The position numbers were made by a program, and so were the translations under genes. The notes under the pieces are model-generated. The model worked only from the letters and a program-made list of their open reading frames with translations. It had not been told where the DNA came from and ran no database searches. Shown piece after piece: positions 17,535 to 26,323 of a stretch of DNA of 64,000 nucleotides. The stretch covers positions 1-64,000 of the forward strand of contig NZ_FNBU01000015.1 in NCBI RefSeq assembly GCF_900102435.1, read 5' to 3'. Each line of letters opens with the position of its first letter. Within the stretch, counting starts at the first letter, position 1. The stretch is from Sporolituus thermophilus DSM 23256. Lineage in GTDB: Bacteria; Bacillota; Negativicutes; Sporomusales; Thermosinaceae.

Positions 17535-17990
17535 ATGGCAAAGGTAATGATTGTCGGTCCGGTAGGGGCCGGCAAAACAACGCTTGTTAATGCCCTGCGG
17601 GATTATCAGCGGCCGGCGTGTAAGACTGCCAGCATCATTTTCGACGGTGACATAATCGACACCCCTGGAGAGTATTCGCAAATACCCAGGTTTTATCCGG
17701 CGCTGCTGGTAACGGCCATGGATGCGGCGCTGGTCATATTGGTCCAAGACGCGTCCACCCGGGAAGTAAGCTTGCCGCCAGGCTTTGGCGGTATGCTGGC
17801 CCGGCCGGTTGTCGGCGCTGTTACCAAGATTGACTTGCCGGGCGCTGACAGCGCAAGAGCGGCATCCCGCCTCCGCGCCGCCGGTGTCCGGGATAAAATA
17901 TTCTTTGTCTCGGCCATGACCGGACAGGGGATTGAAGAGCTCAGCCAGTTTTTAAACGAAAGGGGGTGCAATCTATGGGCGAAGCATTAG
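17535..17990 (+). CDS. pduV: PduV/EutP-family small GTPase
   Basis: A 151-residue P-loop GTPase of the EutP/PduV family: G1 GPVGAGKTT, a DTPGEY G3 loop, and TKIDLP as G4. Salmonella PduV associates with the shell from outside and has been linked to microcompartment movement or positioning; its detailed role is unclear. It follows pduU by one base and overlaps the start of the next shell gene by 16 bp, so translation is coupled. Confidence 0.9.
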   Translation: MAKVMIVGPVGAGKTTLVNALRDYQRPACKTASIIFDGDIIDTPGEYSQIPRFYPALLVTAMDAALVILVQDASTREVSLPPGFGGMLARPVVGAVTKIDLPGADSARAASRLRAAGVRDKIFFVSAMTGQGIEELSQFLNERGCNLWAKH

Positions 17991-18250
17991 GCATGGTGGA
18001 AACCAAAGGCCTTGTCGGGGCTATTGAAGCGGCTGACGCTATGGTAAAAGCGGCCAATGTTGTATTAGTCGGGTACGAAAAAATCGGTTCAGGTCTGGTG
18101 ACGGTCTTTGTGCGTGGCGATGTGGGCGCCATTAAGGCAGCCACTGATGCTGGCGCCGCCGCAGCCCGCAAAGTGGGGGAGGTCGTGGCTGTACACGTCA
18201 TTCCGCGGCCGCATGCCGACGTGGAAAAAATCCTGCCGAAAGTCAAGTAA
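17975..18250 (+). CDS. pduA: PduA-type hexameric BMC shell protein
   Basis: A single-BMC-domain protein of 91 residues that forms a hexameric facet tile. Family markers are [24 protein letters not shown] and the KIGSGLVTV pore-lining stretch, with [16 protein letters not shown] at the end. The ATG at 17975 has aggggg 8 nt upstream; a GTG three codons earlier is also possible. It is very like a second hexamer gene at 24842. Confidence 0.95.
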   Translation: MGEALGMVETKGLVGAIEAADAMVKAANVVLVGYEKIGSGLVTVFVRGDVGAIKAATDAGAAAARKVGEVVAVHVIPRPHADVEKILPKVK

Positions 18251-18286
18251 GCCGGATAATTTTGGTTATTGAAAGGGGCGAGATAT

Positions 18287-19084
18287 ATGCAAGAGCAGTT
18301 AATTGACAAAGTGATGGAGGAAATTAAAAGGCGTATGGAAACGGCGCAGACGAAAGCTGCCGCCGGCAGCGAACAGGCGGCCTGCATTTCCCCGACGCCT
18401 GGCATAACTGAGTTTGTCGGTACTGCCATGGGGGACACCATTGGCCTGGTGATCGCTAATGTTGACCCCATACTGCACGAAAAAATGAAACTTGACCCAC
18501 GTTTCCGCTCTATAGGCATTCTGGGCGGACGTACCGGGGCTGGCCCGCATATCATGGCCGCTGATGAAGCTGTCAAGGCTACCAACACAGAGATTGTCGC
18601 CATCGAATTGGCTCGCGACACCAAGGGCGGCGCCGGCCACGGTTGTCTCATCCTTTTCGGAGCCGAAGAAGTCTCAGACGCCCGCCGTGCCATTGAAGTA
18701 GCCTTAAAGGAACTTAACCGGACATTTGGCGACGTTTACGCCAACGACGCCGGGCATATTGAGCTCCAGTACACCGCCCGGGCGAGCTATGCCATTAACA
18801 AGGCCTTTGGCGCTCCTCTCGGCAAAGCTTTTGGCATCGTAGTCGGCGCTCCAGCGGCCATTGGGGTGTTGATGGCCGATACGGCAGTTAAAACGGCTAA
18901 TGTGGAAGTTGTTACTTATGCCAGTCCGGCGGGGGGTACCAGTTTTACTAACGAGGTCATCATTACCATCACCGGCGATTCTGGCGCTGTCCGCCAGGCA
19001 GTTATCGCTGCCCGGGAAGTTGGCCGCAAGCTGCTGGAAACAATGGCCGGTCCGGCGCCGTCACTGACTACGCCGTATATCTAA
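18287..19084 (+). CDS. pduB: PduB-type trimeric (tandem-BMC) shell protein
   Basis: A 265-residue tandem-BMC shell protein. An N-terminal amphipathic segment (QLIDKVMEEIKRRMETA) precedes the first BMC domain (~35-150), and a second BMC domain follows (~155-260). In Salmonella the N-terminal extension of PduB binds the enzyme core to the shell, and a shorter PduB' form arises from an internal start. An ATG at 18287 is used here; an upstream TTG at 18269 lacks support. It sits before the dehydratase genes. Confidence 0.94.
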   Translation: MQEQLIDKVMEEIKRRMETAQTKAAAGSEQAACISPTPGITEFVGTAMGDTIGLVIANVDPILHEKMKLDPRFRSIGILGGRTGAGPHIMAADEAVKATNTEIVAIELARDTKGGAGHGCLILFGAEEVSDARRAIEVALKELNRTFGDVYANDAGHIELQYTARASYAINKAFGAPLGKAFGIVVGAPAAIGVLMADTAVKTANVEVVTYASPAGGTSFTNEVIITITGDSGAVRQAVIAAREVGRKLLETMAGPAPSLTTPYI

Positions 19085-19100
19085 GAAGGGGGAATGGCCG

Positions 19101-20771
19101 ATGCAACGTTCCAAACGTTTTGAAGCGCTGGCTGCCCGCCCGGTAAACCAGGACGGCTTTGTCGTGGAATGGCCGGAAGTTGGCCTGATTGCTATGGGCA
19201 GTCCTAACGACCCAGTGCCCAGCATTAAGATTGAAAATGGCAAAATCGTTGAGCTTGACGGCAAACCGCGCGCGGAATTTGATTTTATTGACCAATTTAT
19301 TGCCGATTATGCCATAGACATTGCCGCCGCTGAGAAGGCCATGGCCATGGATGACCTAGCCATCGCCAAACTTCTGGTAGATGTCAACGTGCCGCGGGAA
19401 GAAGTATTGAAAATTACCCGCGGTCTTACGCCGGCAAAGATTGTGGCGGTTCTTAACACCATGAATGTGGTGGAAATGATGATGGCCATGCAGAAAATAA
19501 GGGCCCGCAAGCGCCCGTCCAACCAGTGCCACGTGACAAATTTACAGGATAATCCAGTGCAAATTGCCGCGGATGCTGCCGAAGCCGCCATTCGCGGTTT
19601 TGATGAAATGGAGACAACCGTAGGCGTTGTACGCTATGCTCCCTTTAATGCTCTGGCCCTGCAGGTGGGAGCACAGACGGGGCGGGGCGGGGTGCTTATC
19701 CAGTGCGCTCTTGAGGAAGCGACGGAACTGCTGCTCGGGATGCGCGGCATTACCGCTTACGCAGAGACCATTTCTGTTTATGGTACGGAAAACGTCTTCG
19801 TGGACGGTGACGATACACCCTGGTCCAAAGCTTTTCTGGCCTCGGCGTATGCTTCGCGGGGTTTGAAAATGCGCTTCACGTCCGGTACCGGTTCGGAAGT
19901 CCAGATGGGCTACGCCGAGGGTAAATCAATGCTCTATCTTGAAGTGCGGTGCATTCTCATTGCTAAGGGCGCCGGCGTGCAAGGACTGCAGAACGGCTCA
20001 ATCAGCTGCATCGGAATTCCGGGAGCCGTGCCTTCGGGCATCCGCGCCGTACTGGCCGAAAACCTTGCTGCGGCCATGCTTGACTTGGAAGTGGCATCAG
20101 GCAACGACCAGACGTTTTCCCATTCCGACATGCGCCGTACGGCCCGCCTGCTGATGCAGATGCTGCCAGGTACCGATTTTGTCTGTTCCGGCTACAGTGC
20201 CGTACCCAACTATGACAACATGTTCGCCGGCTCCAACGTCGATGCCGAAGATTATGATGATTGGTATGCCATTCAGCGCGACCTCATGGTTGACGGCGGC
20301 ATCAAGCCGGTAACCGAAGAAGAGGTCATCGCTGTCCGCAATAAAGCGGCGAGGGCGCTTCAGGCGGTATTTAGGGAACTTGGCTTTCCGCCCATTACCG
20401 ACGCCGAGGTTGAAGCCGCTACTTACGCCCACGGCAGTAAGGATATGCCGCCGCGCAACGTGGTGGAGGACCTTAAAGCTGCTGACGATATGATGAAACG
20501 GGGAATTACTGGTCTTGATATCGTTAAAGCTCTGGCGAAAAACGGCTTTAACGATATAGCGGAAAACGTGCTTGGCATGCTGAAACAGCGCGTTTCGGGA
20601 GATTATCTTCACACCTCTGCTATCCTTGACAGCAAATTCAACGTAATCAGCGCTGTCAACGACCGCAATGACTACCGCGGTCCGGGCACAGGCTACCGTC
20701 TGAGCCCCAAACGTTGGGACGAGATTAAAAACATCAACCAGGCGGTCAAACCTTCAGACTTCGATATTTGA
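19101..20771 (+). CDS. pduC: B12-dependent diol/glycerol dehydratase, large subunit
   Basis: The catalytic (alpha) subunit, 556 residues, close to the Salmonella PduC length. It forms the TIM barrel that binds the diol, adenosylcobalamin and calcium/potassium. Family markers include [21 protein letters not shown], the [18 protein letters not shown] region, [12 protein letters not shown] and the [16 protein letters not shown] ending. The enzyme converts 1,2-propanediol to propionaldehyde or glycerol to 3-hydroxypropionaldehyde; which is preferred cannot be read here. It starts behind gaaggggg and is followed by the medium subunit 16 bp on. Confidence 0.97.
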   Translation: MQRSKRFEALAARPVNQDGFVVEWPEVGLIAMGSPNDPVPSIKIENGKIVELDGKPRAEFDFIDQFIADYAIDIAAAEKAMAMDDLAIAKLLVDVNVPREEVLKITRGLTPAKIVAVLNTMNVVEMMMAMQKIRARKRPSNQCHVTNLQDNPVQIAADAAEAAIRGFDEMETTVGVVRYAPFNALALQVGAQTGRGGVLIQCALEEATELLLGMRGITAYAETISVYGTENVFVDGDDTPWSKAFLASAYASRGLKMRFTSGTGSEVQMGYAEGKSMLYLEVRCILIAKGAGVQGLQNGSISCIGIPGAVPSGIRAVLAENLAAAMLDLEVASGNDQTFSHSDMRRTARLLMQMLPGTDFVCSGYSAVPNYDNMFAGSNVDAEDYDDWYAIQRDLMVDGGIKPVTEEEVIAVRNKAARALQAVFRELGFPPITDAEVEAATYAHGSKDMPPRNVVEDLKAADDMMKRGITGLDIVKALAKNGFNDIAENVLGMLKQRVSGDYLHTSAILDSKFNVISAVNDRNDYRGPGTGYRLSPKRWDEIKNINQAVKPSDFDI

Positions 20772-20787
20772 AGGAAAGAGGTGCAAT

Positions 20788-21432
20788 ATGATGCAGATAA
20801 GCGAACAGGCAATCCGAGAAATTGTTATACAGGTGCTCCAGAGCATGTCTTCGCCGCCGGTGCCGCCTATAGAAACAGGTGAACGGGCTATGACCATTGT
20901 GGAAAAAGGCGAAGCCCATGTGGGTACCCGCACTGACGAGGTGATAATCGCCCTGGCGCCGGCGTTTGCCAAGTTCCAGCACAAAACCATCGTTAATATT
21001 CCCCACAGCAAGGTGCTGCGGGAATTGATCGCCGGTATCGAGGAAGAAGGATTGCGGGCGAGGGTTGTGCGGATACTGCGCACTTCTGACGTGGCCTTTA
21101 TCGCTCATGACGCGACTAGGCTCAGCGGTTCGGGCATCGCTATCGGCATTCAGTCGCGGGGTACGACAGTGATACACCAAAAGGATCTGCCTCCGCTCAG
21201 TAATCTGGAGCTTTTTCCCCAGTCGCCGCTCCTTGATCTGGCAACTTACCGGGCTATCGGCCGCAACGCCGCCAAGTACGCCAAAGGCGATTCTCCCGCA
21301 CCGGTGCCGACGCGCAATGACCAGATGGCCCGCCCCAAATTTCAGGCTAAAGCGGCTATCCTGCACATTAAGGAGACTGAACATGTAATTGCTGGCGCCA
21401 AACCGGTAGAGTTGGAAGTCCGGTTTAAATAG
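20788..21432 (+). CDS. pduD: Diol/glycerol dehydratase, medium subunit
   Basis: The 214-residue beta subunit, slightly shorter than Salmonella PduD. Residues ~4-17 ([17 protein letters not shown]) are the amphipathic helix that in Salmonella PduD targets the dehydratase into the shell. A Pro-rich linker separates it from the enzyme domain (from ~35: [22 protein letters not shown]). The protein forms an (alpha-beta-gamma)2 enzyme with PduC and PduE. Two adjacent ATGs open the frame. Confidence 0.95.
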   Translation: MMQISEQAIREIVIQVLQSMSSPPVPPIETGERAMTIVEKGEAHVGTRTDEVIIALAPAFAKFQHKTIVNIPHSKVLRELIAGIEEEGLRARVVRILRTSDVAFIAHDATRLSGSGIAIGIQSRGTTVIHQKDLPPLSNLELFPQSPLLDLATYRAIGRNAAKYAKGDSPAPVPTRNDQMARPKFQAKAAILHIKETEHVIAGAKPVELEVRFK

Positions 21433-21446
21433 AGGGGGTGGAAAAA

Positions 21447-21962
21447 ATGCTGCAGGAAAAAATGGTTGAAGATATTGTCCGGGAAGTCCTGAAATCCATG
21501 TACCATGCTAAGGCCGGCGCTCCTGCCGTTTCCACTGCGCCACGGGGCAAACTCGATCCTGACCGGGATTACCCCCTGGCGGCCAGGCGGCCGGAGCTGC
21601 TGAAAACACCCACAGGCAAAAACTTTGGTGACATTACTCTTGACAAAGTCATGAAGGGCGAAGTATCGCCAGAGGATGTACGCATTACTGCTGAGACGCT
21701 GTGCTTCCAGGCGGAAATCGCCGAGGGCGTTGGCCGTACTCAGTTCGCCGGCAATTTGCGGCGGGCAGCTGAACTCACGGTCATCCCTGATGAACGCATT
21801 CTCGAGATTTACAATGCTCTCCGGCCGTATCGCTCTACCAAGCAAGAATTGCTTGCTATTGCCGATGAATTGGAGCAAAAATATAATGCCAAGATTAATG
21901 CCGCATTTGTGCGGGAAGCTGCCGATGTATATGAACGCCGCAAACGCTTAAAAGCGGAATAG
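21447..21962 (+). CDS. pduE: Diol/glycerol dehydratase, small subunit
   Basis: The 171-residue gamma subunit. The N-terminus (MLQEKMVEDIVREVLKSM) is again an amphipathic helix like the PduD one. The domain continues with the family pattern DPDRDYPLAARRPELLKTPTG and ETLCFQAEIAEGVGR. It begins at an ATG at 21447 behind agggggtgg; a GTG three codons upstream is possible. It follows pduD by 14 bp and precedes the reactivase. Confidence 0.95.
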   Translation: MLQEKMVEDIVREVLKSMYHAKAGAPAVSTAPRGKLDPDRDYPLAARRPELLKTPTGKNFGDITLDKVMKGEVSPEDVRITAETLCFQAEIAEGVGRTQFAGNLRRAAELTVIPDERILEIYNALRPYRSTKQELLAIADELEQKYNAKINAAFVREAADVYERRKRLKAE

Positions 21963-21975
21963 GATGTGAACTCCC

Positions 21976-23826
21976 ATGGCGATTATAGCAGGCGTGGATA
22001 TTGGCAATTCCACTACGGAAGTATGTATTGCCAGCATTAACGCCAATGGTACGACACAATTTCTGGCCAGCAGCATTGCAAAAACTACGGGCATCAAAGG
22101 TACGACGGCTAACCTACCGGGAATCGTCACGGCCTTGGAAGATGCCTTGAAAAAAGCTGGCTTGACGATAAGCCAGCTTGCCGAAATCCGGCTTAACGAG
22201 GCCACTCCGGTTATCGGTGATGTAGCGATGGAAACCATTACCGAAACCATCATTACCGAATCTACCATGATCGGGCATAATCCCGGCACGCCAGGAGGAA
22301 TTGGGCTGGGAGTCGGCCGAACCGTCGCTTTTGCCGACCTGCCTTATATTCAGCCTTATGACAAGGTAATCTGCGTTATCGGCGCCGGCGTCGATTTTGC
22401 TGATGCGGCGGCAGCCATCAATTCGGCGTTGGAACGGGGGGTCGACGTCCAGGGGGCGGTTGTGCGTCAGGACGATGCCGTACTTATCGCTAACCGGTTG
22501 ACCAGATCTATCCCTATTGTTGATGAAGTCACTTTTATCGAAAAAGTTCCCCTCGGCATGCCGGCTGCGTTGGAAGTGGCCGAGCCGGGACAGACCATCC
22601 GTACTCTGTCCAATCCGTATGGCATTGCTACCGTGTTTAACCTGTCATCGGAAGAGACCAAGCTGGTGGTACCCATTGCCCGGGCGCTTATTGGCAACCG
22701 GTCAGCAGTCGTTATCCGGACGCCGCAGGGCGACGTGAAGGCCAGGACAATTCCCGCAGGCTTTGTGACCGTCGTGGGGCAAAAGGGGCGGGAGGACATT
22801 GACCTTGATGCCGGGGCGTCCAAGATCATGGCGGCGGTGGAAAGAGTCCAGCCTGTTATTGATGTGAAAGGCGAAGCAGGTACCAATGTTGGCGGCATGC
22901 TTGAGCGGGTACGGCAAGTAATGAGCGAACTTACCGGCCAGGTGTTGGCTGATATGCGTATCCAGGACATTTTGGCGGTAGACACTTTTGTTCCGCAAAA
23001 AGTGCAAGGGGGTCTTGCCGGCGAGTTTGCCCTGGAAAGTGCTGTGGCCCTGGCGGCGATGGTGAAAACCAGCCGCCTGCCTATGCAGCAGATTGCGGAC
23101 GAACTTACCAGCCGGCTCGGCGTGCCGGTGATCATTGCCGGGGTGGAGGCCAATATGGCTATATTGGGCGCGCTGACCACGCCTGGGACAGCGAAGCCGC
23201 TGGCCATTTTGGATATGGGCGGCGGCTCGACCGATGCCGCCATTATTACCAGGGACAACCGGGCTACGTCCATTCACCTGGCTGGGGCCGGCGATATGGT
23301 AACAATGCTTATTAATTCCGAGCTTAGCCTTAATAATTGGGAATTGGCTGAAGACATAAAAAAATACCCGCTGGCGAAGGTGGAAAGTTTGTACCATATC
23401 AGGACGGAAGACGGCACGGTGCGGTTTTACCAAGAACACCTGCCCCCCGAAGTTTACGCCCGGGTAGTCATTCTTAAAGAAAACGGTATGACGCCTATTC
23501 CGGCCGACCACCCCATGGAAAAGATTCGCCATGTCCGCCGGGAAGCCAAAAAACGGGTATTTGTCACCAATGCCTTGCGCGCGTTGACCCGGGTTGCTCC
23601 TACGAGCAATATTCGCCACATCGATTTTGTCGTAATGGTAGGCGGCTCGGCGCTGGATTTTGAAATTGCTGATATGGTGTCCGACGCGCTGGCTGAATAC
23701 GGCATTGTCTGCGGCCGAGGCAATATCAGGGGCTGTGAGGGGCCGCGCAACGCTGTGGCAACCGGTCTGGTACTGTCTTATCCTGGCGGAAGGAGGGAAA
23801 ACAACCGTGACGCAGGCGCCGGTTAA
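21976..23826 (+). CDS. pduG: Diol dehydratase reactivase, large subunit
   Basis: A 616-residue ATPase that, with PduH, swaps damaged cobalamin out of the dehydratase. It begins with the actin-like GVDIGNSTTEVCIA phosphate loop and has a second loop, LDMGGGSTDAAI, near residue 415. The long middle region carries the VIRTPQGDVKARTIPAG stretch typical of DdrA/PduG. Length matches family members. It overlaps pduH by 20 bp, so the subunits are coupled. Confidence 0.96.
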   Translation: MAIIAGVDIGNSTTEVCIASINANGTTQFLASSIAKTTGIKGTTANLPGIVTALEDALKKAGLTISQLAEIRLNEATPVIGDVAMETITETIITESTMIGHNPGTPGGIGLGVGRTVAFADLPYIQPYDKVICVIGAGVDFADAAAAINSALERGVDVQGAVVRQDDAVLIANRLTRSIPIVDEVTFIEKVPLGMPAALEVAEPGQTIRTLSNPYGIATVFNLSSEETKLVVPIARALIGNRSAVVIRTPQGDVKARTIPAGFVTVVGQKGREDIDLDAGASKIMAAVERVQPVIDVKGEAGTNVGGMLERVRQVMSELTGQVLADMRIQDILAVDTFVPQKVQGGLAGEFALESAVALAAMVKTSRLPMQQIADELTSRLGVPVIIAGVEANMAILGALTTPGTAKPLAILDMGGGSTDAAIITRDNRATSIHLAGAGDMVTMLINSELSLNNWELAEDIKKYPLAKVESLYHIRTEDGTVRFYQEHLPPEVYARVVILKENGMTPIPADHPMEKIRHVRREAKKRVFVTNALRALTRVAPTSNIRHIDFVVMVGGSALDFEIADMVSDALAEYGIVCGRGNIRGCEGPRNAVATGLVLSYPGGRRENNRDAGAG

Positions 23827-24277
23827 GCCAACGGTGATGGTTGGTTATGCCCCTCACCCGGACGATACCGCCAAGTTGCGGGAAGTGGCGGCTGGCCTTG
23901 AGGAAGAGGGCATACCCTACACTATTAAACCGGTCGATGAGGCTGATACTGTTGCTATTGCCTATGCCGCCGCCTGTGCGTCCCCCCTGGGGGTAGGACT
24001 TGGAATAAGGGAACGGGAAATGTGTATCCATTATTACCGGCTGCCGGAAACCAAACCGTTATTTCTGTCGACTGGCGGGAACGGCCCGGCTGTATGGCGG
24101 TGGTTCGGCTATAATGCTGCCAGGCTGGTTAAAGGCACACCATTTAAGCCCCAGCCAGATGTCCAGACCGCACCGTCCGGTGTGGCAGAGCCGGATAGCG
24201 CGGCAGAGCTTAAAGACATGATTGTCCGTACTATTTACAAAGTCCTTCAGGAGCAAATAACCCCACCACGTCCATGA
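23807..24277 (+). CDS. pduH: Diol dehydratase reactivase, small subunit, with C-terminal helix
   Basis: The small reactivase subunit, 156 residues against ~116 in Salmonella. The core is family-like (VMVGYAPHPDDTAKLREVAAG and the GIGIREREMCIHYYRLP-type stretch). It continues in a Pro/Ala-rich linker, then ends with AAELKDMIVRTIYKVLQEQI, an amphipathic helix resembling the N-terminal targeting helices of PduD, PduE, PduL and PduP. A GTG at 23807 with aggagg upstream starts the frame inside the end of pduG; earlier frame extension would overlap pduG deeply. Confidence 0.88.
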   Translation: MTQAPVKPTVMVGYAPHPDDTAKLREVAAGLEEEGIPYTIKPVDEADTVAIAYAAACASPLGVGLGIREREMCIHYYRLPETKPLFLSTGGNGPAVWRWFGYNAARLVKGTPFKPQPDVQTAPSGVAEPDSAAELKDMIVRTIYKVLQEQITPPRP

Positions 24278-24289
24278 GGAGGTGGATAC

Positions 24290-24841
24290 ATGGCTAATAA
24301 TGCCTTAGGTATGATTGAAACAGTAGGCCTGGCCGCTGCAATTGAGGCCGCAGATGCCGCGGTCAAAGCGGCAAGTGTCACTTTGCTCGGCTACGAACTG
24401 ACCAGGGGCGGTGGCTTAGTGCTGGTCAAATTGATCGGAGATGTAGGAGCGGTTAAGGCCGCGGTCGCAGCCGGCGCCCAGTCAGCCCAGAAGGTCAACA
24501 AAGTGTGGTCCACTCATGTTATCGCCCGGCCGCACCGGGAAGTGGCGCCAATCATCCAGAGCAGGGAAACAGTAGGGTGTCAGGCGGCCGCGCACCCCGC
24601 CGCATTGGGGGAAAGCGGTCTTATGCCGGAAAAGACCGGCGGGGAAGACTATCAGGAGGAATACGAACTTGCCGAATTGGATAAGCCGGATGACGGTAAT
24701 GACCAGCAGGAAGAGATTGTACCGACTAAGCGAGGGGGCGAACTCTGCAATCTCTGCGGTGATCCGGCGTGCGGGCGAAAAAAAGGCGAACCCAAGTCAA
24801 CCTGCATCAATTACAAAAAGGGATATAAGGAGGACGAATAA
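24290..24841 (+). CDS. pduK: PduK-type BMC shell protein with Cys-rich tail
   Basis: A BMC domain (residues 1-92, starting [24 protein letters not shown]) followed by an acidic linker (~93-150) and a C-terminal ~30-residue segment. That segment has [16 protein letters not shown] and a further Cys in STC. The CxxC-x4-C pattern suggests metal or Fe-S binding, as proposed for the Salmonella PduK tail; this is inferred. The gene lies before pduJ and after pduH, and the next gene starts right after its stop. Confidence 0.9.
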   Translation: MANNALGMIETVGLAAAIEAADAAVKAASVTLLGYELTRGGGLVLVKLIGDVGAVKAAVAAGAQSAQKVNKVWSTHVIARPHREVAPIIQSRETVGCQAAAHPAALGESGLMPEKTGGEDYQEEYELAELDKPDDGNDQQEEIVPTKRGGELCNLCGDPACGRKKGEPKSTCINYKKGYKEDE

Positions 24842-25123
24842 ATGCGGGGAGAAGCATTAGGCATGGTAGAAACCAAAGGTTTGGTAGGCGCGGTAGAAGC
24901 GGCTGACGCCATGGTTAAGGCGGCTAATGTCACCCTCGTTGGTTATGAAAAAATTGGCTCAGGGCTGGTCACCGTCATGGTGCGCGGCGATGTGGGGGCA
25001 GTCAAGGCAGCCACCGATGCCGGCGCCAGCGCTGCCCAGAAAGTAAGCGAACTTGTATCCGTCCACGTCATTCCGCGGCCTCACGCCGACGTGGAAAAAA
25101 TCCTGCCCAAAACCAGCGGCTGA
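24842..25123 (+). CDS. pduJ: PduJ-type hexameric BMC shell protein
   Basis: A 93-residue single-BMC-domain protein, second of the two major hexamers and about 80% identical to the PduA-like one at 17975. It differs mainly in a short N-terminal extension and in a few positions of the second half. PduJ can partly replace PduA in Salmonella. It starts at an ATG immediately after the pduK stop. Confidence 0.94.
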   Translation: MRGEALGMVETKGLVGAVEAADAMVKAANVTLVGYEKIGSGLVTVMVRGDVGAVKAATDAGASAAQKVSELVSVHVIPRPHADVEKILPKTSG

Positions 25124-25154
25124 GCGGCGCCGCGCCGAAAAGCAGGTGACCTAG

Positions 25155-26018
25155 GTGGAACAAAGCGTTATTGAAAAAATCGTCGCCGAAGTTCTAGCCC
25201 GGCTACAAGATAAGCCGTTAGACCATCGTGGTATTCCCGTGGGAATATCTAATCGCCATATCCACCTTTCCGTCCGGGACATCCAGGTACTGTTCGGTCC
25301 AGGGTATGAGCTGACCAAGCTGAAAGAACTTAATCAACCTGGCGAATTTGCCGCCAATGAGACGGTTATATTGGTAGGGCCCAAAGGAGTAATAAAGGAC
25401 GTCCGCGTTTTAGGGCCGGTGCGTAAGTTTACCCAGGTGGAAATTTCCCGGACGGACGCCTTCCTGCTCGGCATCAATCCGCCAGTGCGGGATTCGGGAC
25501 AAATTGCCGGGTCGGCCGGCATCACGGTGGTAGGCCCACATGGAGCGCTTGTCCTGACGGAAGGGGTTATTTGCGCTGCTCGGCACCTGCACATGAGCCC
25601 AAATGATGCCCTCCGCTTCGGAGTAAAAGACGGTGACCGCATTTGGGTGGAAATAGAAGGCGAGCGCGGGACAATTTTTAAAAATGTATTGGTACGGGTT
25701 CATCCCAATTTTCGCCTGGAACTGCACCTGGATATCGATGAAGCCAACGCCGCGGGGGTAAAGAACGGCGATATAGTCAGAATATGGCAAGAGAGAGTTA
25801 ATATGGCGGGAATGTCGCCGCCTCAGGTCCTATCCGCGATGGATATACAGCCAGCGGCGTCGCCTGCCAAGAGAAGAGTGGTCAACGCCGAGGCAATAAA
25901 AGAGGCGGCGTTGAGCGGCGCCAAGGTCTTTACGGTAGCTAAAGGCGAGATCGTGACTCCTTTGGCGCGCGATATTGCCCGGGAGTGCGGCGTGGAAATT
26001 GTCGTTGCCGACAGTTAG
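25155..26018 (+). CDS. pduL: Phosphate propanoyltransferase PduL with C-terminal extension
   Basis: PduL swaps CoA for phosphate on the acyl group, recycling CoA inside the shell. The N-terminus (VIEKIVAEVLARLQDK) is a targeting helix. The two beta-barrel domains follow, with Zn-binding signatures SNRHIHLS and ICAARHLHMSP. The domain ends near residue 220. About 60 further residues have the sequence VNAEAIKEAALSGAKVFTVA and EIVTPLARDIARECGVEIVV, which resembles a segment found in other microcompartment proteins (EutQ-like) and is not in the Salmonella PduL. A GTG start at 25155 follows a weak aggtgacc. Confidence 0.92.
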   Translation: MEQSVIEKIVAEVLARLQDKPLDHRGIPVGISNRHIHLSVRDIQVLFGPGYELTKLKELNQPGEFAANETVILVGPKGVIKDVRVLGPVRKFTQVEISRTDAFLLGINPPVRDSGQIAGSAGITVVGPHGALVLTEGVICAARHLHMSPNDALRFGVKDGDRIWVEIEGERGTIFKNVLVRVHPNFRLELHLDIDEANAAGVKNGDIVRIWQERVNMAGMSPPQVLSAMDIQPAASPAKRRVVNAEAIKEAALSGAKVFTVAKGEIVTPLARDIARECGVEIVVADS

Positions 26019-26047
26019 TGCGTGTTCCCGGTTAGGAGAGAATAGTC

Positions 26048-26323
26048 ATGGTGATAGGCAAAGTTATCGGCAATGTGGTGGCCACTCGCAAGGACGACAG
26101 CCTGGTAGGCAGCAAGCTGCTTATTGTCCGTCCGATCGACCTTACCGGACAAGGCGCTGTCCGGCCGTACGTAGCAGTGGATACAGTCGGGGCGGGTAAC
26201 GGCGATAATGTGCTGATAGTAGAAGGCAGCTCGGCCCGGCATGTCCTGGGTAAGCCTGACGGTGCCGTCGATGCCGCGATTGTTGGAATTATCGACAGCA
26301 TTGAGGTGGATCAGGAGTTATGA
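26048..26323 (+). CDS. pduN: PduN/EutN-type pentameric shell protein
   Basis: A 91-residue BMV/EutN/CcmL-family protein that forms the pentamers capping the vertices of the polyhedron. Markers are GKVIGNVVATRKDDSLVGSKLL, AVDTVGAGNGDNVLIVEG and the GIIDSIEV ending. It overlaps pduO by 4 bp (ATGA). Confidence 0.94.
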   Translation: MVIGKVIGNVVATRKDDSLVGSKLLIVRPIDLTGQGAVRPYVAVDTVGAGNGDNVLIVEGSSARHVLGKPDGAVDAAIVGIIDSIEVDQEL

